A DNA stretch of 64,000 nt from Aquabacterium commune (GCF_004362855.1 NZ_SNXW01000003.1:1-64000); one strand, 5' to 3'. Counted from the stretch's first letter, positions 30,345 to 41,138 are shown. The notes: generated by a model not told the origin, from the sequence alone. Made by a program: numbers and translations.

Positions 30345-32039
30345 TCAAGGTGCCGCGGCGTTGCGGCGGTACACCACGATGAGTTCCGAGTTGCGCGTGC
30401 GCTGGTTGTACTGCGCCACCGTGTGCCAGCCTGCCACGCGGGGTGCGCGTGATTTGGGCTGGATGCGCAGCACGAGCGTGCCACAACGCGCGGAAGAGGC
30501 GCCATGGCGGCCATCGACGCGGTAGTCGCCGAAGTACTCCATGCCGGTCAACAGGCCGACCGATGCGCCAGGTGCGCACACCAGTTCGCTGCGGGGCATG
30601 TGGGGCGCGATGCGGCTCATCAGCAGGCGGTAGCTGCGGGCTTGATCGAGCAAGGGCAGCCACAAGCTCATGAGCAGCAACCAGCACAGGGCCACGCCGC
30701 CAGCCGGCAGCACCAGGCTTTTCCACAGGGCATGGCTGCGGCGCGCCGTGCGCCAGCGCACCAGCCACAGCCACAGCAGCGTGCCTGCGGTGCCCACAGC
30801 CAAGGTCACCCAAGAGAAGTTCACTTGGGCTCCGGGCACCAGCTTGAGCACGTTGGCTGCGGTTCGTGCCGGCTCACCCGTTTGCACAGCGACGTAACCC
30901 AGCCAGATGGCCGCGGCGCACACCGTGAAGAAGCACACCGAGAACCAGTCGATGGCCGCGCCCAGGCTGCGTTGCAGGATGGGCAGACAGAACGCCGCCA
31001 GCACGGCCAAAGGGGGCAGGGCGATCAACAGGGCGCGGTCGTTGCCACCCATGGCGATGGCCGACGCCATGCCGACGCTGGCCAGCAGCAGGGGCACGGC
31101 GATGTGCCGGCGACGCAGGTGCTGGCGCCAGTGCCAGCAGGTCAGTGCGGCCAGAGGCAAGGTGGGCCAGGTGAACCACACCATCAGCTGCAGGATGGCC
31201 GATGGGCGCCACTCCTGGGCGATGCGCCATCCCCAGCCGGGCAGCCCAGCGGCGCTCAAAGCGCCAGCCATGCCCGCGGCCAGGGCCGTGCTGATCAGCA
31301 CCCAGCGCAGGTGTTCGCGCATGTCGCCTTGCTGGGAGCGCAGGCAGACCAGCACGGCCGCAGCGCCCAACAACATGGCCACCGCCGGGCTGCCACTGGC
31401 CGCCAGGATGGGCAGACTGAGCAGCGTGGCAGCGCGGGCTGCGCCGCGGCGGTGCCCCACAGCAGACAAGCCGAACAGCAACAAGACGCTGCCGCTGAGT
31501 TGCAGCAACTCGGGCGTGGTTTCATGCCCCAGTTGCAGCAGCCCCAGGGATGCGATCAGCGCGAGCAGCGCACCGTCGGCCACCGCTCTGGCGTAATCCT
31601 GCGGGCGGGCTTCGCCACCGAAGGCCAAAGGCAGGGGTTGGGCCGCGTCCGTGCGGGCCAATTCGTAGGTGGCGTACCAGGTCAGGGCCAGGACGCCGGT
31701 GAGCAGAGCTGCAAAGGGCAGCCGCGCGGCCACGGCCGGGTCCACCCAGGGGCTCAGCAGGGCGATGGCGCCACCACCCAGCCAGTAAGGCAGGATGCCG
31801 CCCGATTGGGGCACAACGCCGCCGACGTGCGGGTGCCACCACGAAGCCTGTCCGAGCGCCAGGCTCCACATGTGGCCGAAGGCGGCGATGTCTTCGTTCT
31901 TCCAGGGGTCCCGGCCGAGCAGCCCGGGCAGGACGTAAGCCGCGCAGAACAGCAGCAGCGCCACGCGGGGCAGGCGCTGAGCGGCCCGCTGGGTGACGAG
32001 GGCGGGGGAGGCCGGGGGCAGGTGGGAGGCTGGCTTCAT
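30345..32039 (-). CDS. GT-C family membrane glycosyltransferase (ArnT/PMT-like)
   Basis: A 564-residue protein with about eleven transmembrane segments and a C-terminal periplasmic domain (from residue 470). The first loop has GRDPWKNEDIAAF, the acidic DPWKxED-type motif of ArnT-like GT39/GT83 enzymes, which move a sugar from undecaprenyl phosphate to lipid A or protein. The acceptor cannot be predicted. An ATG at 32117 would give 590 residues, but its extra sequence is Trp/Pro/Arg-rich and overlaps the rpmE2 terminator, so 32039 (MKPASHLPP) is preferred. It is convergent with phoR, ending 39 bp from it. Confidence 0.8.
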   Translation of the reverse strand: MKPASHLPPASPALVTQRAAQRLPRVALLLFCAAYVLPGLLGRDPWKNEDIAAFGHMWSLALGQASWWHPHVGGVVPQSGGILPYWLGGGAIALLSPWVDPAVAARLPFAALLTGVLALTWYATYELARTDAAQPLPLAFGGEARPQDYARAVADGALLALIASLGLLQLGHETTPELLQLSGSVLLLFGLSAVGHRRGAARAATLLSLPILAASGSPAVAMLLGAAAVLVCLRSQQGDMREHLRWVLISTALAAGMAGALSAAGLPGWGWRIAQEWRPSAILQLMVWFTWPTLPLAALTCWHWRQHLRRRHIAVPLLLASVGMASAIAMGGNDRALLIALPPLAVLAAFCLPILQRSLGAAIDWFSVCFFTVCAAAIWLGYVAVQTGEPARTAANVLKLVPGAQVNFSWVTLAVGTAGTLLWLWLVRWRTARRSHALWKSLVLPAGGVALCWLLLMSLWLPLLDQARSYRLLMSRIAPHMPRSELVCAPGASVGLLTGMEYFGDYRVDGRHGASSARCGTLVLRIQPKSRAPRVAGWHTVAQYNQRTRNSELIVVYRRNAAAP

Positions 32040-32115
32040 GGGCGCGTCACAGCGGATGAGGCGGACCGACGGGTGCCACGGCCGCCAAGGCAGCGAAGGC
32101 CTGGCGTGGCTTGGC

Positions 32116-32146
32116 AATGAAAAAGGGCAGCCTGGGCTGCCCTTTC
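32116..32146 (-). terminator. terminator of rpmE2
   Basis: A strong stem aaagggcagcc / ggctgcccttt (32120-32145) with a tiny loop, followed on the minus strand by TTTTCATT. It ends the rpmE2 transcript just before the glycosyltransferase gene. Confidence 0.75.
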
Positions 32147-32213
32147 AACGCTGCGTTGCAACGCATGCGATGAACACGTCCGGACGGCGCACAGGCGCGT
32201 CCGGAGGCGGGCA

Positions 32214-32471
32214 TCACTTGCGGAACTGAGCGAACTTGTTGCGGAACTTCTCGACGCGACCGCCCAACGAGTCCACAGACTTCTGCGTGCCGGTGTAAAA
32301 AGCGTGCGACTCAGAGGAGGTTTCCAGCTTGAACAGGGGCAGTTCACGGCCGTCTTCCAGCGTGATCTTGTCCTTGGCGGGAGCGCAGGAGCGGGTGACG
32401 AACTGGAAGCCGTTGGACTGGTCCAGGAACACGACTTCGCGGTAGTTGGGATGGATACCTTGCTTGGGCAT
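32214..32471 (-). CDS. rpmE2: 50S ribosomal protein L31 type B
   Basis: An 85-residue ribosomal protein. It starts [17 protein letters not shown] and contains [22 protein letters not shown], both diagnostic. It lacks the CXXC zinc motif of type A L31, as zinc-independent paralogues do. The ORF extends ten codons upstream to 32501, but MPKQGIHP is the universal start. It lies downstream of rho with a terminator between, so it has its own promoter. Confidence 0.97.
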   Translation of the reverse strand: MPKQGIHPNYREVVFLDQSNGFQFVTRSCAPAKDKITLEDGRELPLFKLETSSESHAFYTGTQKSVDSLGGRVEKFRNKFAQFRK

Positions 32472-32569
32472 GGGAAACCTCTTGCTGTTTGCAAATTGCA
32501 TGTTCGGGAGCCACCTGACACCATGCCAGACACTTTCCGACAGCTGGAAAACCGCAGATTATAGCACCA

Positions 32570-32607
32570 CAAACGCAAAACGGCCCAGCGCGGGGCGCGG
32601 GGCCGTT
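32570..32607 (-). terminator. terminator of rho
   Basis: The stem aacggccc (32579-32586) pairs with gggccgtt (32600-32607). On the minus strand it is followed by TTTTGCGTTT. It lies 27 bp beyond the rho stop codon. Confidence 0.7.
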
Positions 32608-32633
32608 GGAAGTCCAGGTTGCCTGCGGGCGGA

Positions 32634-33899
32634 TCAACCGCCGCGACGCATCATGTCGAAGAAATCGTGGTTGTTCTTCGTGGACTTCATCTTGTCGAGC
32701 ACGAACTCCATCGCCTCGATCTCGTCCATCGGGTAGAGCAGCTTGCGCAGGATCCAGCTCTTTTGCAGGATTTCCGCCTTCAGCAGCAACTCCTCACGGC
32801 GCGTGCCCGACTTGTTGATCAGGATGGACGGATAGACGCGCTTTTCGGCCATGCGGCGGTCCAGGTGGACTTCGCAGTTGCCGGTGCCCTTGAACTCTTC
32901 GTAGATGACTTCGTCCATGCGGCTGCCGGTGTCAACCAGCGCGGTGCCGATGATGGTCAGCGAGCCGCCTTCTTCGATGTTGCGCGCCGCGCCGAAGAAG
33001 CGCTTGGGGCGCTGCAGGGCGTTGGCATCCACACCGCCCGACAGCACCTTGCCCGAGGACGGCAGCACGTTGTTGTACGCGCGGGCCAGTCGGGTGATGG
33101 AGTCCAGCAGGATGACCACGTCCTTCTTGAGCTCGACCAGGCGCTTGGCGCGCTCGATCACCATTTCGGCGACCTGCACGTGGCGCTGGGCCGGCTCGTC
33201 GAAGGTCGAGCTGATGACTTCGCCGCGCACGGTGCGCTGCATCTCGGTCACTTCCTCGGGGCGCTCGTCCACCAGCAGCACGATGAGGTGCACGTCCGGG
33301 TGGTTGGCAACCAGGGCGTGGGCCAGGTTCTTCATCAGCACCGTCTTGCCGCTCTTGGGCGGGGCGACGATCAGGGCGCGCTGGCCTTTGCCGATGGGGG
33401 CGATCAGGTCGATGATGCGGCTGCTGACGTTGTCGTCGCTGCGCACGCCGTCGCTTTCGAGCTTGAACTGCTCGTCAGGGAAGAGCGGCGTGAGGTTCTC
33501 GAACATCAGCTTGTTCTTGTTCACCTCGGGCGACATGCCGTTGACGCGGTCCACCTTGACCAGCGCGAAGTAGCGTTCGCCATCTTTCGGCACGCGGACT
33601 TCGCCTTCGACGAGGTCACCGGTGTGCAGGTTGAAGCGGCGCACCTGGCTGGGCGACAGGTAGATGTCGTCCGTGCTGGCAAGGAAGCTCATGTCGAGGG
33701 CGCGCAGGAAGCCGAAGCCGTCTGGCAGGACTTCGAGGACGCCGTCGCCGAAGACTTGCTCGCCGGCTTTGGCGCGCTTCTTCATGATGGCGAACATCAG
33801 CTCCTGCTTGCGCATGCGAGAGACGTTTTCGATCTCGAGGCTTTCGGCCATCTCCACGAGTTTGGAGATGTGCAGTGCCTTCAATTCGGAAAGGTGCAT
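32634..33899 (-). CDS. rho: transcription termination factor Rho
   Basis: A 421-residue hexameric RNA helicase. The N-terminal helix bundle ([19 protein letters not shown]) precedes the RNA-binding cold-shock-like domain with [16 protein letters not shown]. The ATPase core has Walker A APPKSGKT (P-loop), Walker [16 protein letters not shown]-loop and R-loop ([27 protein letters not shown]). Length is typical of the E. coli-type protein without the N-terminal insertion of high-GC Gram-positives. The 291 bp between it and trxA are long enough for a leader through which Rho represses itself; I see only a G-rich run at 33978-33993 there. Confidence 0.98.
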   Translation of the reverse strand: MHLSELKALHISKLVEMAESLEIENVSRMRKQELMFAIMKKRAKAGEQVFGDGVLEVLPDGFGFLRALDMSFLASTDDIYLSPSQVRRFNLHTGDLVEGEVRVPKDGERYFALVKVDRVNGMSPEVNKNKLMFENLTPLFPDEQFKLESDGVRSDDNVSSRIIDLIAPIGKGQRALIVAPPKSGKTVLMKNLAHALVANHPDVHLIVLLVDERPEEVTEMQRTVRGEVISSTFDEPAQRHVQVAEMVIERAKRLVELKKDVVILLDSITRLARAYNNVLPSSGKVLSGGVDANALQRPKRFFGAARNIEEGGSLTIIGTALVDTGSRMDEVIYEEFKGTGNCEVHLDRRMAEKRVYPSILINKSGTRREELLLKAEILQKSWILRKLLYPMDEIEAMEFVLDKMKSTKNNHDFFDMMRRGG

Positions 33900-34191
33900 G
33901 GATGGTGACCCTGAACGAGGCCGCCCGGGCAGGACATGCTCAAGGGCATGCCGTCAGGCAGACAAGATAGTCGTGGGCAAAGGGGGTGGGGGGACGAAGC
34001 CTGCAGCGAAGCAGGTCATCGAGCCTGCGCGTTCCGGCAGACACGCCGAGACGGTGCGAGCGGGTGGCGACGTCAACCGACGGCAACCACCACGAAAATC
34101 ATTATAGGCCTGTTTGCGACAGCATGGCTTGCTGCGCGCCAAGGCGTTCAGGTCGCGCACGGTCTGCCCGTTGCGCGACCCGATGGAGCGC

Positions 34192-34521
34192 TCAGATGTT
34201 CTCGTTGACGAAGGCCGTGAGTTGGGCCTTGGACAGCGCGCCGACCTTGGTGGCAGCCAGTTGGCCGCCCTTGAAGATCATCAGCGTGGGGATGCCACGG
34301 ATGCCGAACTTGGCCGGGACTTCGCGGTTCTGGTCCACGTTCATCTTGGCGACGTTCAGGCGGCCGTCGTAGTCCTTGGCCACTTCGTCGAGAATCGGGG
34401 CGATCATTTTGCAAGGGCCGCACCATTCGGCCCAATAATCCACCAGCACCGGCTGTGTGGCCTTCAGGACGTCGGCATCGAAAGATGCATCGGTGATGTG
34501 TTTGATCAGGTCGCTGCTCAT
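34192..34521 (-). CDS. trxA: thioredoxin
   Basis: A 109-residue cytoplasmic disulfide reductase. Active site WCGPCK is at residues 32-37, the buried Asp in [10 protein letters not shown], and cis-Pro in [11 protein letters not shown]. Start [15 protein letters not shown] is canonical, so the 25-codon upstream extension to 34596 is not used. It lies upstream of rho on the same strand, the classic trxA-rho order. Confidence 0.98.
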   Translation of the reverse strand: MSSDLIKHITDASFDADVLKATQPVLVDYWAEWCGPCKMIAPILDEVAKDYDGRLNVAKMNVDQNREVPAKFGIRGIPTLMIFKGGQLAATKVGALSKAQLTAFVNENI

Positions 34522-34642
34522 GAAACTGTCCTCGTGAGGGCTGGGGAATCCAGGGATTGCGGAACCACGCCAGCCAGGTTGTCGTGATTCTGACACAGAA
34601 GGTGCGGGCGCTCAGGCCAGCCGGAAATCATCAAACTCAATC

Positions 34643-37600
34643 ATGCCGATAGTCAGCGCCTTGGGCGATCCTGTGTCCGGAGGTTCTCATGTGGATGTGG
34701 CCAATCTGCTGCCCGGCTTGACGCAGCCCTGGGTTTGGGCCCCGGGTGTGGCGCCGCAGCAGGCGTGGCGCGATTGGGCTTTGCAAACGTCGGCCTGGTT
34801 GCAGGGGCAGGGCGTTGAGGCGCGCGACGCCTGTGTGGTGCTGCCCGTGGGCGCGGTGCTGTCGCAGGCGCGCCAGGCTTGGGCGCAGGCCGTGGGCGGC
34901 TGGTTGCCGCGCATCGACACCATCGCGGGGCTGATCGATGGCCTGGCCTGGTCGCACACGCCGCCGGTCTGGGGCGGGGCCTTGGCCGAGGTGTTCGCGG
35001 GGCCGGTGACGCTGGACAGCGTGTGGGACCGGTTGCACGCACGCCACAGTCTGCAGGCGCAGGCATGGGCCAAGCAGTGGTCCCGGCGCGATCCGCGGGG
35101 TTTCGAGTTCGCGCTGGACCAGGTGGTGGACGCCGCCCAAGCCTGGACGCGCGCTTTGCAAGGCTGTGCGCCCGAAGCCCGATCGGCGCGGGTGGAGGCC
35201 TGGCGGGCGCTGATGTCTGAGGCCCAGGGGCAGGGCGGTGCGTCCCACGGGCCTGGCCACCGCGAGGCCTTGTTGCTGGCCTGGGCCCTGGAATGGGCGG
35301 CCGCATCGGCGCAACAGGGCTTTGCCTCTGACGCGGTGTTCGCCTGCGCGGTGGACCGTGCGGGCCCGGCGGCCTGGGTGGCGGTGAATGCCGGCGACAC
35401 GGTGGCGCCTGGCAGCGAGGGCGCCTTGACCCTGGCCGTGCTGGCCCATGCCGCGGCGCATGGCAAGCCGGTGAGGCGGGTCGTGGCGCGGCCGTCTGCG
35501 TTGGCGCCGGCCGATGCCGTGGACGGGGCCTTGGCGGACAGCTCGTTTGATCACTCGTTCGATCGCTCATCCGGCAAGCCGCCCAGCCCGAGCGTGACCC
35601 TGCTGGCTTGCGCCGACACGCTGGACGAGGCCCGCCAGGCCGCCGCGGCTGCTTTGCAGGCCGTCAACGCGGTGCGTGCGAACGCCTGTAACGGCGCGGC
35701 GCATCCGGTGGCCTTGATCGCGCTGGACCGCGGCGTGGTGCGCCACGCGCGGGCCTTGCTGGAAGAGATGGGCGTGTCCCTGGCTGATGAGACCGGCTGG
35801 CGGCTGTCCACGACGCGCGCGGCCACCGTGTGTTCGCGCCTGCTGGCGGCATCGAACCCGCGGGCATCGACCGACGAGGTGTTGGACTGGTTGAAGTCGG
35901 GCTGGTTGCGCTGGGATGCTGCACAAGGTGCCACGCAGGGCGGCCCTCACACCCACCTGGACGATGCCGTCGGGCAGCTGGAAGCCTGGTGCCGCCAGCA
36001 CGGGCTGGTGCAGGCCTGGGGGCTGGGTGCTGTCATGGCGTCGCCTTCGGACCTGGCGCGCTCGCTGCCGGTGGACGGTGCGGCCGTGTGGCGTTGGGCG
36101 CAGGCTGCTGTGGCCCCTTTGCAGGCCATGTGGCGCGACCGCCGCGGCAACCTGGCGGGCTGGCTGCAGGCCTTGCACGCGACCATGGCCGCCTGTGGCG
36201 CCCAGGCGTCGTTGTGCGAAGACGCGGCGGGCTTGCTGGTCTGGGAGGCGTTGCGCCTCGGCGAGTTCGAAGCCGCACCAGCATCGACGGGGGATGCGTC
36301 GGCAGAGGCTGCGCAGGGCAGGGCTCCCGCGTCGGGGTGGCTGGCCGTGTGCCAGCGCACGCGCATGGATGGCGCCGCGCTGCAGCGCTGGGTCCGCGAG
36401 GTGCTGGAAGAGGTGACCTTTCGGCCCGCACCGCCTGAAGGCGCGCCCGATGTGGTCATCACGACCCTGGCACGTGCGGTGCTGCGGCCTTTCTCGGCCG
36501 TGGTCATGCCCGGTGCCGACGAGCGCCAGCTGGGCGCTTTGCCCAACAGCCCGGGCTGGCTGGGCCAGCGCTTGCGCGAGGCCATGGGTTTGTCCACCGC
36601 GGTGCAGTTGCGCGAAGCCCAGTGGGAGGCCCTGGGGTTGCTGCTGACCCAGCCGGAGGTGACTTGCCTGCACCGACGGGCGCAAGGCAGCGAGACGCTG
36701 GAGCCCAGCCCCTGGCTGACCCGCTGGGCACAAGGCCGTCCCGACGCCGTGCTGCACGGCACCGACCCCCGCGAAGCCCTGGCCGTGGCGGCCACGCCCG
36801 TGGCCATGCCCGCACCCAGCCTGATGGGGGCGCCCGTGGGTTTGCCGGCGCGGGTGTCGGCCACCAGCTACGAGCAATTGCGCCAGTGTCCCTACCGCTT
36901 CTTTGCCGCCACGGTGCTGGGTTTGCGCCAGGCGGACGAGCTGGAGGAAGGTCTGGAGGCGTCCGACTACGGCATCTGGCTGCACGAGGTGCTCAGGCGC
37001 TTCCACGAAGCGCGCTCGCAGGCGCTGGCTTTCAGTCAGGCTGACGAGGACGTGGCCCAGTGGCTGGCCGTGGCGCGCGAGGTGTCGGTCGATCTGGGCA
37101 TGGGTGGCGAAGGCCAGCGCGCCCATTTCCTGCCTTTCGCCGCGGCCTTGCCGGCCCTGGCCCGGGCCTACGTGGGCTGGTTGCGCACGCACGAGGCCGA
37201 CGGTTGGGCCGTGCGCGCCACCGAGCAGTCCATCACCCGGGCCTTGGCCTTGCACGATGGCAGTGCGTTGCAGCTCTACGGGCAGCTGGACCGCATCGAC
37301 GTGCGCCACGAGCCAGCCGGTGATGGCCAGGCCCGGCGCGAAGTGCGCTGGGTGCTCGATTACAAAACCGGCAACGCCGAGAGCCTGCGCCTGCGCGCCC
37401 AGTCGGGCAGCGAAGACACCCAACTCGCTTTCTACGCGGCCCTGGGCGCCGATGCACAGGGTCACACAGGCGATCAGGTCCGCGCAGGCTACGTCCACCT
37501 GGACCCCAAGGCCGTGAAGATGCTGGAGCACCCCGATGTGGCCGACAGCGCCGAAGCCCTGCTGCAAGGCCTGGCCAGCGATTGGCAGCGCCTGCGAGAA

Positions 37601-37711
37601 GGCAGCCCCTTGCCGGCCCTGGGCGAAGGCCCGGTGTGCGGCCACTGCCATGCGCGCGGCCTGTGCCGGCGCGACCACTGGACACCCGAGGAGGCCCACG
37701 ATGGCCCATGA
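34643..37711 (+). CDS. addB: AddB-like helicase-nuclease subunit (PD-(D/E)XK)
   Basis: A 1022-residue B subunit of the AddAB end-resection complex that prepares double-strand breaks for RecA. The first 600 residues are a diverged helicase-like region without an intact Walker A. The C-terminal nuclease has WVLDYKTGN (Asp and Lys of the active site, about residue 900) and QLAFYAAL. An iron-sulfur 'staple' is formed by Cys749 (QCPYRFF) and the C-terminal triplet CGHCHARGLC (Cys 999, 1002 and 1008). It overlaps addA by 11 bp. Long antisense frames over both genes are codon-bias shadows. Confidence 0.9.
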   Translation: MPIVSALGDPVSGGSHVDVANLLPGLTQPWVWAPGVAPQQAWRDWALQTSAWLQGQGVEARDACVVLPVGAVLSQARQAWAQAVGGWLPRIDTIAGLIDGLAWSHTPPVWGGALAEVFAGPVTLDSVWDRLHARHSLQAQAWAKQWSRRDPRGFEFALDQVVDAAQAWTRALQGCAPEARSARVEAWRALMSEAQGQGGASHGPGHREALLLAWALEWAAASAQQGFASDAVFACAVDRAGPAAWVAVNAGDTVAPGSEGALTLAVLAHAAAHGKPVRRVVARPSALAPADAVDGALADSSFDHSFDRSSGKPPSPSVTLLACADTLDEARQAAAAALQAVNAVRANACNGAAHPVALIALDRGVVRHARALLEEMGVSLADETGWRLSTTRAATVCSRLLAASNPRASTDEVLDWLKSGWLRWDAAQGATQGGPHTHLDDAVGQLEAWCRQHGLVQAWGLGAVMASPSDLARSLPVDGAAVWRWAQAAVAPLQAMWRDRRGNLAGWLQALHATMAACGAQASLCEDAAGLLVWEALRLGEFEAAPASTGDASAEAAQGRAPASGWLAVCQRTRMDGAALQRWVREVLEEVTFRPAPPEGAPDVVITTLARAVLRPFSAVVMPGADERQLGALPNSPGWLGQRLREAMGLSTAVQLREAQWEALGLLLTQPEVTCLHRRAQGSETLEPSPWLTRWAQGRPDAVLHGTDPREALAVAATPVAMPAPSLMGAPVGLPARVSATSYEQLRQCPYRFFAATVLGLRQADELEEGLEASDYGIWLHEVLRRFHEARSQALAFSQADEDVAQWLAVAREVSVDLGMGGEGQRAHFLPFAAALPALARAYVGWLRTHEADGWAVRATEQSITRALALHDGSALQLYGQLDRIDVRHEPAGDGQARREVRWVLDYKTGNAESLRLRAQSGSEDTQLAFYAALGADAQGHTGDQVRAGYVHLDPKAVKMLEHPDVADSAEALLQGLASDWQRLREGSPLPALGEGPVCGHCHARGLCRRDHWTPEEAHDGP

Positions 37712-40700
37712 AGCCTACCAACTCGACGGCCAATGGGTGGACCCCGCTCGTTTCTACGCCGTGGCCTGCGACCCGCAGCGCAGCGTGGTCGTGGAAGCCT
37801 GCGCTGGCGCAGGCAAGACGTGGATGCTGGTGTCGCGCATCCTGCGGGCCATGCTCGATGGTGTGCCGCCGCAGCAGGTGCTGGCCATCACGTTCACGCG
37901 CAAGGCCGCGGGCGAAATGCGCGAGCGCCTGCACCGCTGGCTGGCCGATTTCGCCCAGGCCTCACCGGCGCAGCGCGAGACCGAATTGCGCCTGCGCGGC
38001 GTGCCCGAAGCGCGCTTGGCCGAGCTTTCGCCGCGCCTCGGGGCATTGCACGGGGAGTGGCTGGCCGGTGGCCGCGGCGTGGAAATCCACACCATCCACG
38101 GTTGGTTCTCCCGCCTGGTCAAGGCCGCGCCGCTGGACCTGCTGGCCGAGCTGAACCTGCCGCCCGAGCTGCAATTGCTGGAAGACACCGAAGCCATCTG
38201 GCCCGAGCTGTGGGCGCGTTGCCTGCGGCGCATCGATGCGCTGGCGGGCGGTCGCCAGCCCGAGGCGTCGGCACCCAAGCAAGATGGGTCGCAGGGCGCC
38301 TCCCTCGATGACCCTCTCGACGATGCCTGGCTGGCCTTCCACGCCGTCATCCGCGCAGCCGGCCGCCACAACGCCCAGGCCTGGTTGCTGCAAGCCCTGC
38401 ACAACCGCCTGGAGGTGTTCCTGGCAGAGCAGGGCGGTGTGCTCGCCGACAGCGTGCCTTCTGCAGCCGATTGGGACGCACAGTGGGCAGGCTTGGACCA
38501 CCCTCACCAGGCGCTGGCGCGCACATCGGTGAACGACGGCTTCTGGGCGCTGGCACGAGCCCAGGCCACGGCCAAGCCGGGCAGCAAGGCGGTCAAGGCC
38601 GGCGAAGCCGTGGCGCTGGCGCTGGCCGAGACCGATCTGGCCCAGCGCATGGACGCCCTCCTGCAAGCCCTGTTCACCAAAGACGGCAAGGGCGACGCGC
38701 GCAAGCAGCTCGGCGATGCCCCCGAGCTGGCCTGGGCCCAAGCCTGGCTCCACGACCTGCGCCAGGCCTGTGCCCAGCAAGACGCCCACGCCTTGCACCG
38801 CCAGATGGTCACGCTCAGCCGCCTGATGATGGACGAGTACGCCGCCTTCAAGCGCGAACGCGGCCTGGCCGACATGGCCGACTTGGAACTGGCCGCGGCC
38901 CGCCTGCTCAGCGACGAGGCCCTGGCCGGCTGGGTGCAGCAACGCCTGGACAGCCAGGTGCGCCAGGTCCTGATGGACGAGTTCCAGGACACCAGCCCGC
39001 TGCAGTGGCAGGCCCTGCGCGCCTGGCTGTCGGCCTATGCCGGTGCGGGCGGTGGCGGCAGCGGCCGCGAGCCCTTGCAGGTCTTCCTGGTGGGCGACCC
39101 CAAGCAAAGCATCTACCGCTTCCGCCGGGCCGATCCCCGCGTCTTCGAAGCGGCCAAGGACTTCGTCATCGAGGGCCTGGGCGGCCACCTGCTGGCCTGC
39201 GACCACACCCGCCGCAACGCCCCTGGCGTGCTGGACTGCCTCAACCGCGTCATGGGCCAGGCCCACGCCGAGGGCGCCTTCCCCGGCTGGCGCACGCACA
39301 CCACGACCTCGCAGGACGCCGCGCGCATCCGCGTGCTGCCCAGCGTGTCCAAAGACAGTGCTGACAGCACAGGTGTCAACGGTGCCGATGACGGCCAGGC
39401 AGATGACACCGGCGAGTCCAGCACCCCCTGGCGCGACACCCTGCGCACCCCGCGCCTGCAGGCCCGCACCACCGTCAAGGCGGTGGAGGCGGCGCAGTTG
39501 GCCCAGGCCGTCGCCCACGCCGTGCGCCACGAAGGCGTGCCCGCCGATGAGGTTTTCGTGCTCAGCCGCACCCGCGCGACCCTGGCCCTGGTGGCCGAAG
39601 CGCTCGACGCGCTGGGCGTGCCCCACGTGGCGCCCGACAACACCCCGCTGATCGACACCCCCGAGGTGCGCGACCTGGTCGCCGTGGTCGAGGCGCTGGT
39701 GTCGCCCCGCCAGAACCTGGCGCTGGCGCATGCGCTCAAGAGCCCGGTGTTCGGCGTGGATGACGCCGGCCTGATGGCCCTGGCGGCGTGGGCCACCAAG
39801 CCCCAAGCGTCCACCCCCTGGTGGGACGCCCTGCAAGCCTGGGCCGCCTCCGGCGAAGCCATGCCCGAAGCCCTCGCCCGCGCTGCGCATCTGCTGTCGG
39901 CCTGGCGGGGTCTGGCCGCGCAATTGCCCCCGCACGACTTGCTCACGCGCATCGTCACCCAGGGCGAGGTGCGCGAGCGCGTGCTGGCCTGCGTGCCGAC
40001 CAGCCAGCGCGCCCAGGCGCTGTGGCACATCGACGCCTTGCTGGCCCACACCCTGGAGATGGACGCCGGCCGCGACGCCACGCCTTACCGCTGGATCCGC
40101 GCGCTGCGCCAGCAGTCGCCGACCTTGCCGGCGCGTGCCCAGGCCGGCGCCGTGCAGCTGCTGACCATCCACGGCGCCAAGGGCCTGGAGGCCCAGGTCG
40201 TGTTCATGCTCGACACCGACCCGCTGCCACCCAAACGCGCCAGCTATGCCCTGTTGGTGGACTGGCCCGACAACGCACCGCACCCCGCCCGCGTGGCCTT
40301 CGTCCAGGCTGAAAGCGCGCCGCCGCCCAGCCTGGCCGCGCCGTTGGAGGCCGAGCGCCTGGCCGCCCAGCGCGAGGAGCTCAACGCCCTCTACGTGGCC
40401 CTCACCCGGGCGCGCGAACAGCTCGTTTTCAGCCGCAGCGTGCCCAGCCGGGCATCGTCGTCGGGGGCGATGAGCTGGTGGCAGCGCCTGGTGGCGTCCG
40501 AAGCCATCGACCCGCAAGGCGAAGCCATGGCAGGGCAGGGCAATGCGCCGGGCCTGCAAACCCCGCGTGCCGCGATGGCCGAACTTGCCGTCCTGCCAGC
40601 GCTGCGGCCCAAGCCAGCCGACGACAACCTCGCCGCTGATGCTGAAGCCGACGACCCCCACACCCGCCTGCTGGGCCAGGCCGTGCACCGCGCGCTGGAG

Positions 40701-41138
40701 GTGCTCACCGTGCAGCCCGTGTCGGCGCGCAGCGAAGCCCTGGTGCGGCAAGCGGTGGTGTCGGCGCTGCGCAGCGTCGGGCTGCCCACCCGATGGCAAG
40801 GGGATGCCGAAGCGCGCACCCGCGCCATCCTGTTCGCGCCGGAGTTGCAGCCCTGGCTGGACCCGCAGCGCCTCTTGTGGGCCGGCAACGAGGTGGCGCT
40901 GTGCCACGAGGGGCAGACCCTGCGCCTGGACCGCCTGGTCGCTCGCCAGACGGATGCCGGCCGCGAGTGGTGGGTGATCGACTACAAGCTCAACGCCCAG
41001 CCCGACGCGCTGCTGTCTCACCGGCAGCAACTGCGGCGCTACATCGCGGCGGTCAGCCACCTGCAGCCGGGCGAGCCGGTGCGGGCGGCTTTCGTCTCCG
41101 GCAAGGGGCAGTGGTTGCCGGTGGACGCGCTGGGTTGA
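37701..41138 (+). CDS. addA: AddA-like UvrD-family helicase-nuclease
   Basis: A 1145-residue A subunit, a 3'-5' UvrD/RecB-like helicase fused to a nuclease. Walker A is ACAGAGKT (33-40), motif Ia AITFTRKAAGEM, Walker B VLMDEFQDTSPLQWQ, motif III LVGDPKQSIYRFRRADP, motif V LLTIHGAKGLEAQVVF and motif VI LYVALTRAREQLVF. The C-terminal nuclease has HRALEVL and WWVIDYKLN. The start at 37701 (MAHEAYQLDG) overlaps the addB end. With addB it makes the RecBCD-equivalent machine usual in Burkholderiales. Confidence 0.95.
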   Translation: MAHEAYQLDGQWVDPARFYAVACDPQRSVVVEACAGAGKTWMLVSRILRAMLDGVPPQQVLAITFTRKAAGEMRERLHRWLADFAQASPAQRETELRLRGVPEARLAELSPRLGALHGEWLAGGRGVEIHTIHGWFSRLVKAAPLDLLAELNLPPELQLLEDTEAIWPELWARCLRRIDALAGGRQPEASAPKQDGSQGASLDDPLDDAWLAFHAVIRAAGRHNAQAWLLQALHNRLEVFLAEQGGVLADSVPSAADWDAQWAGLDHPHQALARTSVNDGFWALARAQATAKPGSKAVKAGEAVALALAETDLAQRMDALLQALFTKDGKGDARKQLGDAPELAWAQAWLHDLRQACAQQDAHALHRQMVTLSRLMMDEYAAFKRERGLADMADLELAAARLLSDEALAGWVQQRLDSQVRQVLMDEFQDTSPLQWQALRAWLSAYAGAGGGGSGREPLQVFLVGDPKQSIYRFRRADPRVFEAAKDFVIEGLGGHLLACDHTRRNAPGVLDCLNRVMGQAHAEGAFPGWRTHTTTSQDAARIRVLPSVSKDSADSTGVNGADDGQADDTGESSTPWRDTLRTPRLQARTTVKAVEAAQLAQAVAHAVRHEGVPADEVFVLSRTRATLALVAEALDALGVPHVAPDNTPLIDTPEVRDLVAVVEALVSPRQNLALAHALKSPVFGVDDAGLMALAAWATKPQASTPWWDALQAWAASGEAMPEALARAAHLLSAWRGLAAQLPPHDLLTRIVTQGEVRERVLACVPTSQRAQALWHIDALLAHTLEMDAGRDATPYRWIRALRQQSPTLPARAQAGAVQLLTIHGAKGLEAQVVFMLDTDPLPPKRASYALLVDWPDNAPHPARVAFVQAESAPPPSLAAPLEAERLAAQREELNALYVALTRAREQLVFSRSVPSRASSSGAMSWWQRLVASEAIDPQGEAMAGQGNAPGLQTPRAAMAELAVLPALRPKPADDNLAADAEADDPHTRLLGQAVHRALEVLTVQPVSARSEALVRQAVVSALRSVGLPTRWQGDAEARTRAILFAPELQPWLDPQRLLWAGNEVALCHEGQTLRLDRLVARQTDAGREWWVIDYKLNAQPDALLSHRQQLRRYIAAVSHLQPGEPVRAAFVSGKGQWLPVDALG

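Noticed and set aside
34653-37699. Long antisense frames over addB (305-710 codons)
   Set aside because: They are proline-, arginine- or glycine-rich shadows of a high-GC gene, and none has a ribosome binding site or motif.
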